The position numbers and the translations under genes are program-made. Shown one piece after another: positions 9,004 through 14,751 of a stretch of 14,751 nt of DNA. Under the pieces are notes generated by a model, which was not told the origin of the DNA, searched no databases, and saw only the letters and a list, made by a program, of their open reading frames with translations. Every line of letters begins with the position of its first letter. The stretch's first letter is position 1. Origin of the DNA: CAYQUC01 sp964514215 (lineage in GTDB: Bacteria > Pseudomonadota > Gammaproteobacteria > UBA6429 > Thiohalophilaceae); NCBI GenBank assembly GCA_964514215.1, contig CAZEPW010000073.1:1-14751 (forward strand). The letters run 5' to 3'.

Positions 9004-9039
9004 CTTCTCAAACTAACTTATTGCTTTTATTGCAAAATT

Positions 9040-9116
<77 letters not shown>

Positions 9117-9120
9117 TCGA

Positions 9121-9158
9121 GAGCGCGAATTCTACGCTATGTGTCACTAGATTGACAA
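9121..9158 (-). promoter_or_regulatory. tRNA-fMet promoter with GC-rich discriminator
   Basis: On the minus strand, TTGTCA (-35, 5 of 6) and TAGAAT (-10, 5 of 6) are 18 bases apart. They are followed by the GC-rich stretch TCGCGCTC just before the tRNA. A GC-rich discriminator is typical of stable-RNA promoters under stringent (ppGpp) control. Transcription would start only a few bases before the mature 5' end. Confidence 0.7.
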
Positions 9159-9360
9159 GCTTATTAATCATAATTTTTAAGTAATTAGCAAAAATAGTTT
9201 TATTTAACATGTATGCCTCAGAATAAGCCATTGAATCGTCCTATTAAGCAACAAATTTGCAGCAACAGGATGACATATTCGGCCACGAAGTCTATGTTTA
9301 ATAATATTATAAGGAGTACAAAACACTTCAAGTGGTCAACATCAAACGTATAAATTCATC
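9159..9360. other. Intergenic stretch without a recognisable gene
   Basis: Between the tRNA promoter and the soxY control region I see no credible gene. The longest ATG frame, starting near 9270, has 27 codons and no well-placed ribosome site. Small dyads are present: ATAATATTAT at 9301-9310 and CACTTCAAGTG at 9324-9334. A CTGCAAA element on the minus strand (9256-9262) resembles the half-sites nearer soxY. The AAGGAG at 9311-9316 has no start codon behind it. Confidence 0.5.
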
Positions 9361-9402
9361 GTTAAAACACTGCAAACTGTTTTTAACTTTCTGCAAAGTG
9401 CA
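9361..9402. promoter_or_regulatory. Candidate upstream activator sites for soxYZ
   Basis: Two CTGCAAA direct repeats begin at 9370 and 9391, exactly 21 bases (two helical turns) apart. The second belongs to a full dyad TGCA-AAG-TGCA (9392-9402). The first is a half-conserved copy, TGCA-AAC-TGTT (9371-9381). The first copy is also framed by an inverted repeat, GTTAAAA (9361-9367) and TTTTAAC (9381-9387). The sites lie about 90-130 bases before the expected sigma-54 start, the usual distance for activators of the NtrC family. Binding by the regulator encoded at 11148-12512 is inferred. Confidence 0.55.
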
Positions 9403-9466
9403 ATATCTTATTTTCAGGCATTAGCAATATAACCGGTTAGTTATTGTTTTATTTGACTTAAATTTT

Positions 9467-9482
9467 TGGCACAAAAATTGCT
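9467..9482 (+). promoter_or_regulatory. Sigma-54 (-24/-12) promoter of soxYZ
   Basis: TGGCAC, five bases, then TTGCT matches the sigma-54 consensus TGGCAC-N5-TTGCA/T without a mismatch. The invariant GG (9468-9469) and GC (9480-9481) are at the required distance. Transcription would start near 9493, about 30 bases before the soxY ATG. Such promoters need an AAA+ activator, and one is encoded 1.2 kb beyond soxZ. Confidence 0.85.
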
Positions 9483-9522
9483 GTAATTATTATAAATTAA
9501 ATAATTGGAAGGAGTTGTAAAT

Positions 9523-9993
9523 ATGAAGCAAACACGTAGAAGCTTTCTGCGAGTAGGAATGGCCGCTGGCACAGTTGCAATTGCAGCTGGAGCTGGTTTA
9601 TTAACCCCCAGAAGCGTTCTTGCTGCATGGCCAAAATCGGCTTTCACCGAAAAAAAATTGGACAAGGCCATCAACCTTTTAACAGGCAGCTCTAATCTAG
9701 CACAAAGCACCAAAATAAAAGTCGATGCACCCGATATCGCTGAAAATGGTGCTGTCGTGTCGGTTACTATTGAATCATCACTACCCAATATTGAAACAAT
9801 TTCAATATTTGTCCCTGCTAACGCATCTCCATTATGCGCGAGTTACACTTTATCTAAACAGTCAGATGGCATCATTACAGGTCGTATCAAAATGGCCAAA
9901 ACATCAGATGTAGTCGCCGTTATTAAGTCTGGCGGTAAGTTACACACATCTAAAAAATCAGTGAAAGTGACCATGGGTGGCTGTGGCGGTTAA
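9523..9993 (+). CDS. soxY: Thiosulfate-oxidation carrier protein SoxY
   Basis: SoxY is the periplasmic carrier of the Sox pathway. Its C-terminal cysteine covalently holds the sulfur substrate while SoxXA, SoxB and SoxCD act on it. The 156-residue product begins with a twin-arginine signal (TRRSFLR, 4-10), a hydrophobic stretch and a probable cleavage site near SVLA-A (31-35). It ends in the diagnostic swinging arm GGCGG with C154. A second cysteine, C105, is in the body. The ATG at 9523 is chosen because GGAAGGAG lies 8 bases before it and the Tat motif starts at once; an upstream in-frame TTG at 9505 overlaps the ribosome site. soxZ follows after 53 bases. A sigma-54 promoter precedes the gene. 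No soxXA, soxB or soxCD is in the window, as in sulfur oxidisers that keep soxYZ at a separate locus. Confidence 0.97.
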   Translation: MKQTRRSFLRVGMAAGTVAIAAGAGLLTPRSVLAAWPKSAFTEKKLDKAINLLTGSSNLAQSTKIKVDAPDIAENGAVVSVTIESSLPNIETISIFVPANASPLCASYTLSKQSDGIITGRIKMAKTSDVVAVIKSGGKLHTSKKSVKVTMGGCGG

Positions 9994-10046
9994 CTGCTCA
10001 GTTTTACAAATTTGAAAACATTTAAGAATTTATTGAGGGAAGTCTA

Positions 10047-10364
10047 ATGGCTAAAAAGAAAATGAAAATACGTAGCTGGATGGATGGCGACAAAGCAAAA
10101 GTTAAAGCTATTGTTTTTCATCCTATGGAAACTGGATTACGAAAAGATAAAACTTCAGGAAAACTTATCCCTGGAAACTATATTACAGAAGTAATTTGCA
10201 AACATAATGGTAATCAGCTCCTAACTTGCTTCTGGGGACCGGGTGTTTCTAAAAACCCATTCTTATCATTTAGTTTTAACGGTGCCAAATCAGGTGATAT
10301 TCTGAGCATTACGTGGGAAGATAACCATGGCAAAAAAGGGTCTGGCGAAAGTAAAATTAAATAG
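10047..10364 (+). CDS. soxZ: Thiosulfate-oxidation protein SoxZ
   Basis: SoxZ is the partner subunit of SoxY. The heterodimer is the sulfur carrier of the periplasmic Sox multienzyme system. The 105-residue protein has the SoxZ immunoglobulin-like fold pattern, with FHPMETGLRKD (24-34), IPGNYITEV and the SFNGAKSGDILSITWEDN segment. It has no signal peptide, which fits the known export of SoxZ as a passenger of Tat-targeted SoxY. GAGGGAAG lies a few bases before the ATG at 10047. It ends 24 bases before a strong terminator and is probably co-transcribed with soxY from the sigma-54 promoter. Confidence 0.97.
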   Translation: MAKKKMKIRSWMDGDKAKVKAIVFHPMETGLRKDKTSGKLIPGNYITEVICKHNGNQLLTCFWGPGVSKNPFLSFSFNGAKSGDILSITWEDNHGKKGSGESKIK

Positions 10365-10388
10365 ACTCAATTTCAAACTATACGAAAT

Positions 10389-10416
10389 AAAAAAAGCATG
10401 GTGACATGCTTTTTTT
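10389..10416. terminator. Bidirectional terminator shared by soxZ and the dsrE-like gene
   Basis: A7-GCATG and CATGC-T7 form a perfect 12-bp stem around a GTGA loop, which is a stable GNRA type. The sequence has A- and T-runs on both sides, so it can stop transcripts from both convergent units. On the plus strand it follows the soxZ stop by 24 bases. On the minus strand it follows the dsrE-like stop by 30 bases. Confidence 0.88.
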
Positions 10417-10446
10417 ATTTTAACATCCATACCACCTTATAAAAAA

Positions 10447-10920
10447 TTAAGGTTTAATATATAAATAACCTTGTTGTTGTAAGTGAGCTACATGAGCAAC
10501 CCCTGACGGAATAATTTCAGCAAATTCGTTTATTTTGTTTTTATCAATTTTCTTGCTGCGAATTGTATTGGCACAAATCTGAAATTTAACGCCACGATTA
10601 GCTAAAGCAGAAATAGCATCAGTAAAATTATAAACCTTACCGGTCTTTTTATTTTTTTTACCCATCGCACCATCAACCATAGCAAAAGCCCCTGAACTAT
10701 GAGTAACAACAATTATTTCAATGTTTTTATCCCCAACAGCATTCAAATGATTTTTAACGTTACGTAAAGCCCCCATTGCGGTATGAATATTATTTACATG
10801 GTAAACCACTTTTTGTTTTTCATAACCATTGTTTGCTGAACCGGCATTTGCTGTAGCAACTCCGCCAATCGCAATTAATACTGCGCTTGTAAATAAAATA
10901 ACCTTTTTAAATAACTTCAT
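10447..10920 (-). CDS. Exported DsrE-family protein with a single cysteine
   Basis: The 157-residue product starts with a Sec-type signal (MKLFKKVILFTSAVLIAIGG, probable cleavage after ATANA at 26). A compact DsrE/DsrF-like alpha/beta domain follows: a first strand KVVYHVNN (37-44), then IEIIVVTHSSGAF (67-79), then VKFQICANT (111-119), ending in GYLYIKP. C116 is the only cysteine and is at the position where many DsrE-like proteins keep a conserved cysteine. Cytoplasmic DsrE proteins pass sulfur as persulfides. A secreted one beside soxYZ suggests sulfur transfer or binding in the periplasm, which is inference. The ATG at 10920 has GGAGG 8 bases upstream; the frame is open further but without a ribosome site. 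A candidate sigma-54 promoter precedes it, tying it to soxYZ. Confidence 0.85.
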   Translation of the reverse strand: MKLFKKVILFTSAVLIAIGGVATANAGSANNGYEKQKVVYHVNNIHTAMGALRNVKNHLNAVGDKNIEIIVVTHSSGAFAMVDGAMGKKNKKTGKVYNFTDAISALANRGVKFQICANTIRSKKIDKNKINEFAEIIPSGVAHVAHLQQQGYLYIKP

Positions 10921-10985
10921 GTTGCTATCCTCCAAGAATATACAGAAATAAACCAAATATTATAATTATAATACAACTAGTATAG

Positions 10986-11001
10986 AGCAAATATCGTTCC
11001 A
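10986..11001 (-). promoter_or_regulatory. Candidate sigma-54 promoter of the dsrE-like gene
   Basis: On the minus strand, TGGAAC, five bases, then TTGCT differs from the sigma-54 consensus by one base in the -24 box. The key GG (10999-11000) and GC (10987-10988) have the same 12-base offset as in the soxY promoter. Transcription would start near 10975, giving a leader of about 55 bases. A matching activator-site dyad lies about 140 bases upstream of that start. Confidence 0.68.
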
Positions 11002-11063
11002 AACGCCTCTATCTAAAACTATTTATTTATTTCCATTTAAACTCATGAAGTTACAAATATTTA

Positions 11064-11094
11064 AAATCTAAATGGAATGAAGCTATTTAGATTT
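11064..11094. repeat. Strong inverted repeat between regulator gene and dsrE-like promoter
   Basis: AAATCTAAAT and ATTTAGATTT are perfect 10-bp complements. A further G-T and G-C pair extend the stem to 12 bp around a 7-base loop. It lies 54 bases after the regulator stop and could end the kinase-regulator transcript, although only a short T-run (TTTT) follows on the minus strand. Alternatively it is a protein-binding dyad upstream of the sigma-54 promoter. Confidence 0.6.
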
Positions 11095-11109
11095 ACATTA
11101 CGACCATAA

Positions 11110-11120
11110 TGCAGTTTGCA
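11110..11120. promoter_or_regulatory. Candidate activator dyad TGCA-N3-TGCA upstream of the dsrE-like gene
   Basis: TGCA-GTT-TGCA, extended by one pair to ATGCA-GTT-TGCAT (11109-11121), reads TGCAAACTGCA on the minus strand. It is nearly the same as the soxY sites TGCAAAGTGCA and TGCAAACTGTT. It lies about 140 bases upstream of the predicted sigma-54 start of the dsrE-like gene. A second dyad, ACATAAATTATGT, is at 11127-11139. Confidence 0.5.
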
Positions 11121-11147
11121 TACGACACATAAATTATGTAATGCAAT

Positions 11148-12512
11148 TTACACCATTTCTTCATCGTATTTACGTAATTTACGCCACAGTGTCGTTTTAT
11201 CAATACCTAAAATTTTTGCTGCTCTATTCTTTTTCCCTTTTAAACACCGCAAGACATGGTTAATGTATTCTTCTTCAAGATTAATCAATGATACAAAATG
11301 TTGTTCTGAAAAATTAAAAGCACTATTTTTTCGCTGTTCCTCATCAAGATCACCAATACCCCATTTTAAAATTGGAGAATCGGCTAAAATAACACTACGT
11401 TCAATTGTATTTCGTAGCTCTCGTATATTGCCCGGCCACTGAGCTTTACATAAATTTTGCAACGATACCGTATCAAAACCTTGTATTTTTCGTGAATAAC
11501 GCTCTGCAAATTCTTGCTCAATACTTTCAACTAAAGCAGGTATATCATCTCTACGTTCTGCTAATGATGGTACTTGTACCGACACAACATTTAATCGATG
11601 ATAAAAATCATGTCTTAGTTCTCCATTTTTAACCATCTCATCTAAATTTCGATTACTAGCAGCAACAACACGAATATCAATTTTTTTTGCTCTCGTTGAA
11701 CCCACTCGAGTTATTTCCTGATTTTCAATTGCCCGCATTAACTTTACTTGCATATTGTCAGAAATATTACAAATTTCATCTAAAAATAATGTACCGCCAT
11801 CGGCTTGTTCCATTAAACCAACTTTACGCTGTGTTGCACCAGTAAACGCGCCCTTTTCATGGCCAAATAATTCACTCTCAAGTAATGTCTCGCTCAAAGC
11901 ACCACAATCGATAGCAACAAAAGCTTGATTTTTTCTAGGACTATAATCATGTAACGCCCTAGCAACTAACTCTTTTCCAGTTCCGGACTCGCCTACGATG
12001 ATGACACAACAATTAACCTCAGCTACTTTTTCAATAGTATTAAACAGTGTTTTCATCACGATAGTATCGCCAATCATGCCATATCGATTTCTTTTTTGGC
12101 GTAATCTTTTTTTCAATAGTTTATTTTCATTCACTAATTTTACTGACTTTAATATCCTTTCTACCATTAAATGTAATTCTTCAAAATCAAATGGTTTCTT
12201 AATAAAATCAGATGCTCCACGTTTCATTGCCTCTACAGCATTTTCCACCGATGAATATCCTGTCATAACTAAAACAGGAATTTCATTATCAATACTACGT
12301 AATTCACTTAATAATTCAAAACCATTCATTCCCGGCATTTTTAAATCTGTTATAACTATATCTGCGCCACCAGCAGCAAAATCTGTTAAACATTCAGATG
12401 CATTGTGATAAACCAAACAATTATAATCAGTATTTTCACAATTTCGCTGCATAACATTTCCAGTAACGGTATCATCATCAACAAACATAACTCGAATTTT
12501 TTTATCTGACAT
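11148..12512 (-). CDS. NtrC-family sigma-54-dependent response regulator
   Basis: This 454-residue protein has three parts. A receiver domain (about 6-120) carries the acidic pocket DDD (12-14), phospho-acceptor D56, T84 and K105. A sigma-54 AAA+ domain (about 147-375) carries Walker A GESGTGKE (174-181), the sigma-54-contacting loop GAFTGA (221-226), Walker B GTLFLDE (240-246) and arginine-rich sensor segments. A Fis-type helix-turn-helix (about 412-452, KNRAAKILGIDKTTLWRKL) completes it. On phosphorylation such proteins form hexamers, bind upstream sites and remodel sigma-54 polymerase. The ATG at 12512 has GGAG 6 bases before it. It overlaps the kinase gene end by 11 bases, so the two are translated in a coupled way. 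Two sigma-54 promoters in the same 5-kb stretch make soxYZ and the dsrE-like gene its likely targets. Confidence 0.95.
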   Translation of the reverse strand: MSDKKIRVMFVDDDTVTGNVMQRNCENTDYNCLVYHNASECLTDFAAGGADIVITDLKMPGMNGFELLSELRSIDNEIPVLVMTGYSSVENAVEAMKRGASDFIKKPFDFEELHLMVERILKSVKLVNENKLLKKRLRQKRNRYGMIGDTIVMKTLFNTIEKVAEVNCCVIIVGESGTGKELVARALHDYSPRKNQAFVAIDCGALSETLLESELFGHEKGAFTGATQRKVGLMEQADGGTLFLDEICNISDNMQVKLMRAIENQEITRVGSTRAKKIDIRVVAASNRNLDEMVKNGELRHDFYHRLNVVSVQVPSLAERRDDIPALVESIEQEFAERYSRKIQGFDTVSLQNLCKAQWPGNIRELRNTIERSVILADSPILKWGIGDLDEEQRKNSAFNFSEQHFVSLINLEEEYINHVLRCLKGKKNRAAKILGIDKTTLWRKLRKYDEEMV

Positions 12513-14493
12513 GAACAACTCCAACTAGTTTATGATCATCTCCACCCTTATCGTGGAACACAAAATCAGATTTTTGTTTAAGATCAAAATTATTTTTATT
12601 TATTGGTAAAACAATTTTAACTTCAATACCTTGATCATTATTATTGTTTATATGAATTACGCCGTTATGATCCTTAATGATGCCATAACTAACTGACAGC
12701 CCTAAACCGGTCCCTTCACCTTCATCTTTAGTCGTAAAGAATGGATCAAACACTTGCGTAATATCATCTTCTTTTATTCCAACACCCTTATCAATTATCG
12801 AAATTTCAATACATTCATTTATTGACTTTGCCTTCACGGTAATCGACTTGTTACTAATAGATGCCTGTATCGCATTTAACAAAATATTAACTAATACCTG
12901 TTGAATTAAATTAGCATCACCATCCATCTTTAGATTTTTTTCAATTTTTAATTCTAATTGAATTCCTTGCTCCTCTATTCGATGACGAATAAGTAACAAT
13001 GTATCATTTAACAACTTAGTCATATTAAACAAACAATATTTTGGTTTGTTTTCACGAGCAAAATTGAGAATACCCTGAACAATTCGAGCACAGCGTTTAC
13101 CCTCTTTCATTAATAGTTTCAAATCTTTTTTTGCTTGAACATTTTCACTTTCTAATGATTGCTCAACTAAAGATGCTAACGACATAATATTCATTAACGG
13201 ATTATTAATTTCATGGCCAATACCTGCTGCAAGTTGGCCCACTGAAGCTAAACGCTCTGATTGTCGGGCATTATGCTCAGCCTTCTCTTTTTCTTCTTTA
13301 GCGCGTTCTAAACTAACAATTAAATAATTAAATGCTCTGCCAGCAATACCTATTTCATCCGTACTCTTGCCTTCATATACAACTTTTCGGTCTCCATCGG
13401 CATATTTAGTGATAATATCAGCGAGCAAATGAACCGGCATAGTCAACTTAACAGCAGCCCATATGGCTATTACAACACTGACAACTAACACTGAGATTAA
13501 CAGCAACCAAATTGAATTACGCATTTTATTAACAGGAGCTAAAATAATATCAGTATTTACCTCTATTGCGACCAACCATTTAATTTCAGAATTAGATAAA
13601 AATGGAACAAATGTTCGGTAAAATATTATTTTATTATCATCCAAACCTAACGTACCGCTTTTTGAAGATATAACTTTTTGCCATTGGTTAGTTGTTAATC
13701 GTGATGATAATTTATAATCAAATTCAGTCTGATTTGAAAAACGATAATCTCTATTTTTATGAAATAAATAAATTCCATCTCGACTTTTATCTTTAGCGTT
13801 TAACTCAACCATATAAGTATCACCGGGATAACCTCCCATTGCCGCTTCAATGGTTTTATCAAAACGTGTGCCCCACATATTAACAACTAACATACCATAT
13901 AATTGTTCTAACTCATCTTTTAGTAAAACTGAATATCGCATCATAGCCGGACAAAAATCGGCATCCGGTGTAACTTGACCTAACTCAAAATCAGAAACAG
14001 AAACGATACGACTTGAGTTTAATGCACGTTTAAAAAAAGGCTTATCGAATTGGTCTGCAACATACAAGCGTTTATTTTTTTTATCTATTTTCTGAGGTTC
14101 AATTGATTTACCCTCTTTTACTTTAACCAAGGTCTTGCCATCCGGTGCTATAAAACGTATTGCTTGGATACTCGGTAGTGCATGCTGGTAATTTAAGAAA
14201 AAACTTTCTAATTCTTCTGCATGTCGCTGATAGGATATTTCATCTTTACCACTAGCACTAAATGCAAAGGCTTCAAGCGCAGGAACCCGAGCTAAACCTT
14301 TGGCAATTGCTTTTTGAGTATTTAACAGAGAAGACAATTCTGTCGACATTTTATTAAGAGCAGTATGGACCTCATAGTCAGTACGAGCAGCTAGTTCTTT
14401 TTCCATTGCTGTCGACACACCAAACAACAACACTAACAATGGTAGCGTTGTTACAAGAATGAGCACCAGAAAAAATTTAGTTTTTAAGCGCAT
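12502..14493 (-). CDS. Membrane histidine kinase with extracytoplasmic sensor
   Basis: The 663-residue protein is the partner kinase of the overlapping regulator gene. It has a first membrane helix (about 7-28), a large extracytoplasmic region (about 29-322) of Cache-like character (IRFIAPDGKTLVKV, 112-125), a second helix (about 327-348) and a HAMP-type linker (about 349-400). The HisKA domain has H427 in the H-box (GIGHEINNPL). The ATPase domain has the N-box LLNAIQA (538-544), G1 DKGVGI (568-573), DPFFTT (583-588) and G2 GTGLGLS (594-600). The sensor part has one cysteine, C181. The chemical signal is unknown; a sulfur compound is a guess from context. The ATG at 14493 gives MRLKTKFF, a usual start before the first helix. 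The ribosome site is poor. A TTG 33 bases upstream is in frame but lies in a regulatory dyad. Confidence 0.93.
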   Translation of the reverse strand: MRLKTKFFLVLILVTTLPLLVLLFGVSTAMEKELAARTDYEVHTALNKMSTELSSLLNTQKAIAKGLARVPALEAFAFSASGKDEISYQRHAEELESFFLNYQHALPSIQAIRFIAPDGKTLVKVKEGKSIEPQKIDKKNKRLYVADQFDKPFFKRALNSSRIVSVSDFELGQVTPDADFCPAMMRYSVLLKDELEQLYGMLVVNMWGTRFDKTIEAAMGGYPGDTYMVELNAKDKSRDGIYLFHKNRDYRFSNQTEFDYKLSSRLTTNQWQKVISSKSGTLGLDDNKIIFYRTFVPFLSNSEIKWLVAIEVNTDIILAPVNKMRNSIWLLLISVLVVSVVIAIWAAVKLTMPVHLLADIITKYADGDRKVVYEGKSTDEIGIAGRAFNYLIVSLERAKEEKEKAEHNARQSERLASVGQLAAGIGHEINNPLMNIMSLASLVEQSLESENVQAKKDLKLLMKEGKRCARIVQGILNFARENKPKYCLFNMTKLLNDTLLLIRHRIEEQGIQLELKIEKNLKMDGDANLIQQVLVNILLNAIQASISNKSITVKAKSINECIEISIIDKGVGIKEDDITQVFDPFFTTKDEGEGTGLGLSVSYGIIKDHNGVIHINNNNDQGIEVKIVLPINKNNFDLKQKSDFVFHDKGGDDHKLVGVVHVR

Positions 14494-14513
14494 ACTGCAT
14501 ATTACGATAAAGT

Positions 14514-14526
14514 TTGCATCATGCAA
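14514..14526. promoter_or_regulatory. TGCA-N3-TGCA dyad at the kinase start
   Basis: TTGCAT-C-ATGCAA is a perfect 13-base palindrome that contains TGCA-TCA-TGCA. This is the same spaced dyad seen before soxY and before the dsrE-like gene. It lies 21-33 bases before the kinase ATG, next to a candidate -10 box. Binding here would more likely repress than activate, which suggests feedback control of the kinase-regulator operon. Confidence 0.5.
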
Positions 14527-14528
14527 CC

Positions 14529-14558
14529 ATTATTGTCATATATCGTAAATTCCAGCAA
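14529..14558 (-). promoter_or_regulatory. Tentative sigma-70 promoter of the kinase-regulator operon
   Basis: On the minus strand, TTGCTG and AATAAT are 18 bases apart. They match the consensus at 3 and 5 of 6 positions. The start would be near 14522, inside the dyad at 14514-14526. No -24/-12 element was found here. AT-rich DNA makes chance -10 matches common, so this is a weak call. Confidence 0.3.
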
Positions 14559-14684
14559 GAAAAATTTTAAAAAAATAGGTTAGAATTTTATAATATGCTT
14601 AACTTATAGTTTTTAATTGCAAAATGAAATCATTTGATTAATAGACTATATAAATAACCTGAACTCGGGATAAAAAAATATTTA

Positions 14685-14751
14685 TTACTGTTCAAAAATA
14701 CTATGCGAGTCTTGGATGGACTGCACCCCTTCCATAGCCGGTGGATCTAAT
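14685..14751 (-). CDS. Possible C-terminal end of an unidentified gene (cut by window edge)
   Basis: One minus-strand frame is open from the window edge to a TAA at 14685-14687. It gives 21 residues, with the end reading QDSHSIFEQ. Base composition changes here from very AT-rich intergenic DNA to a more balanced, coding-like sequence. I do not recognise the family from so few residues. A 15-codon plus-strand frame (from 14703) overlaps it and is less likely. Confidence 0.4.
   Translation of the reverse strand, partial: LDPPAMEGVQSIQDSHSIFEQ

Noticed and set aside
9311..9316. AAGGAG resembling a ribosome site
   Set aside because: No ATG, GTG or TTG follows at a suitable distance, so no gene can be assigned.
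9270..9353. 27-codon frame in the soxY upstream region
   Set aside because: It has no ribosome site at a useful distance and no family resemblance, and it runs toward the activator sites.
9441..9788. 115-codon minus-strand frame opposite soxY
   Set aside because: It covers the soxY start and its sigma-54 promoter. The soxY frame has a Tat signal, a good ribosome site and the GGCGG end, so this is its shadow.
14580..14684. Sigma-54 promoter upstream of the kinase gene
   Set aside because: No GG/GC pair at the required distance was found on the minus strand; only loose A/T-rich sigma-70-like boxes are present.

Overview
The window comes from an AT-rich gammaproteobacterium with a sulfur-oxidising lifestyle. 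The ribosome and transcription operon has the gammaproteobacterial order metY-rimP-nusA-infB-rbfA-truB-rpsO-pnp. Beside it lie soxYZ and an exported DsrE-like protein. I do not assign a genus.

Positions 1-8817 (minus strand) hold the housekeeping operon: rimP, nusA, infB, rbfA, truB, rpsO and pnp. Gaps are short, with a candidate sigma-70 promoter before rimP and a second before rpsO. A perfect hairpin at 1-28 probably terminates pnp. The initiator tRNA gene (9040-9116) lies upstream of rimP, as in E. coli, but has its own stable-RNA-type promoter and its own intrinsic terminator. It therefore looks like a separate transcription unit.

Positions 9135-14526 form a sulfur module. soxY and soxZ (plus strand) encode the Tat-exported carrier of Sox thiosulfate oxidation, without soxXA, soxB or soxCD nearby. 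Convergent to them is a gene for a secreted DsrE-family protein with one cysteine, and the two units share a bidirectional terminator. Next on the minus strand is an overlapping gene pair for a membrane histidine kinase and an NtrC-type, sigma-54-dependent response regulator.

The main discovery is regulatory. A near-perfect -24/-12 (sigma-54) promoter lies before soxY, and a second one lies before the dsrE-like gene. A dyad TGCA-N3-TGCA occurs three times in the window by my reading: before soxY, before the dsrE-like gene, and just before the kinase start. No copy was found inside genes. This fits one regulon in which the kinase senses an extracytoplasmic signal and phosphorylates the regulator. 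The regulator then binds the dyads, activates soxYZ and the dsrE-like gene through sigma-54, and may control its own operon. The promoters and dyads are read from sequence; the regulon is inference.

The right edge (14685-14751) seems to hold the last codons of another minus-strand gene.
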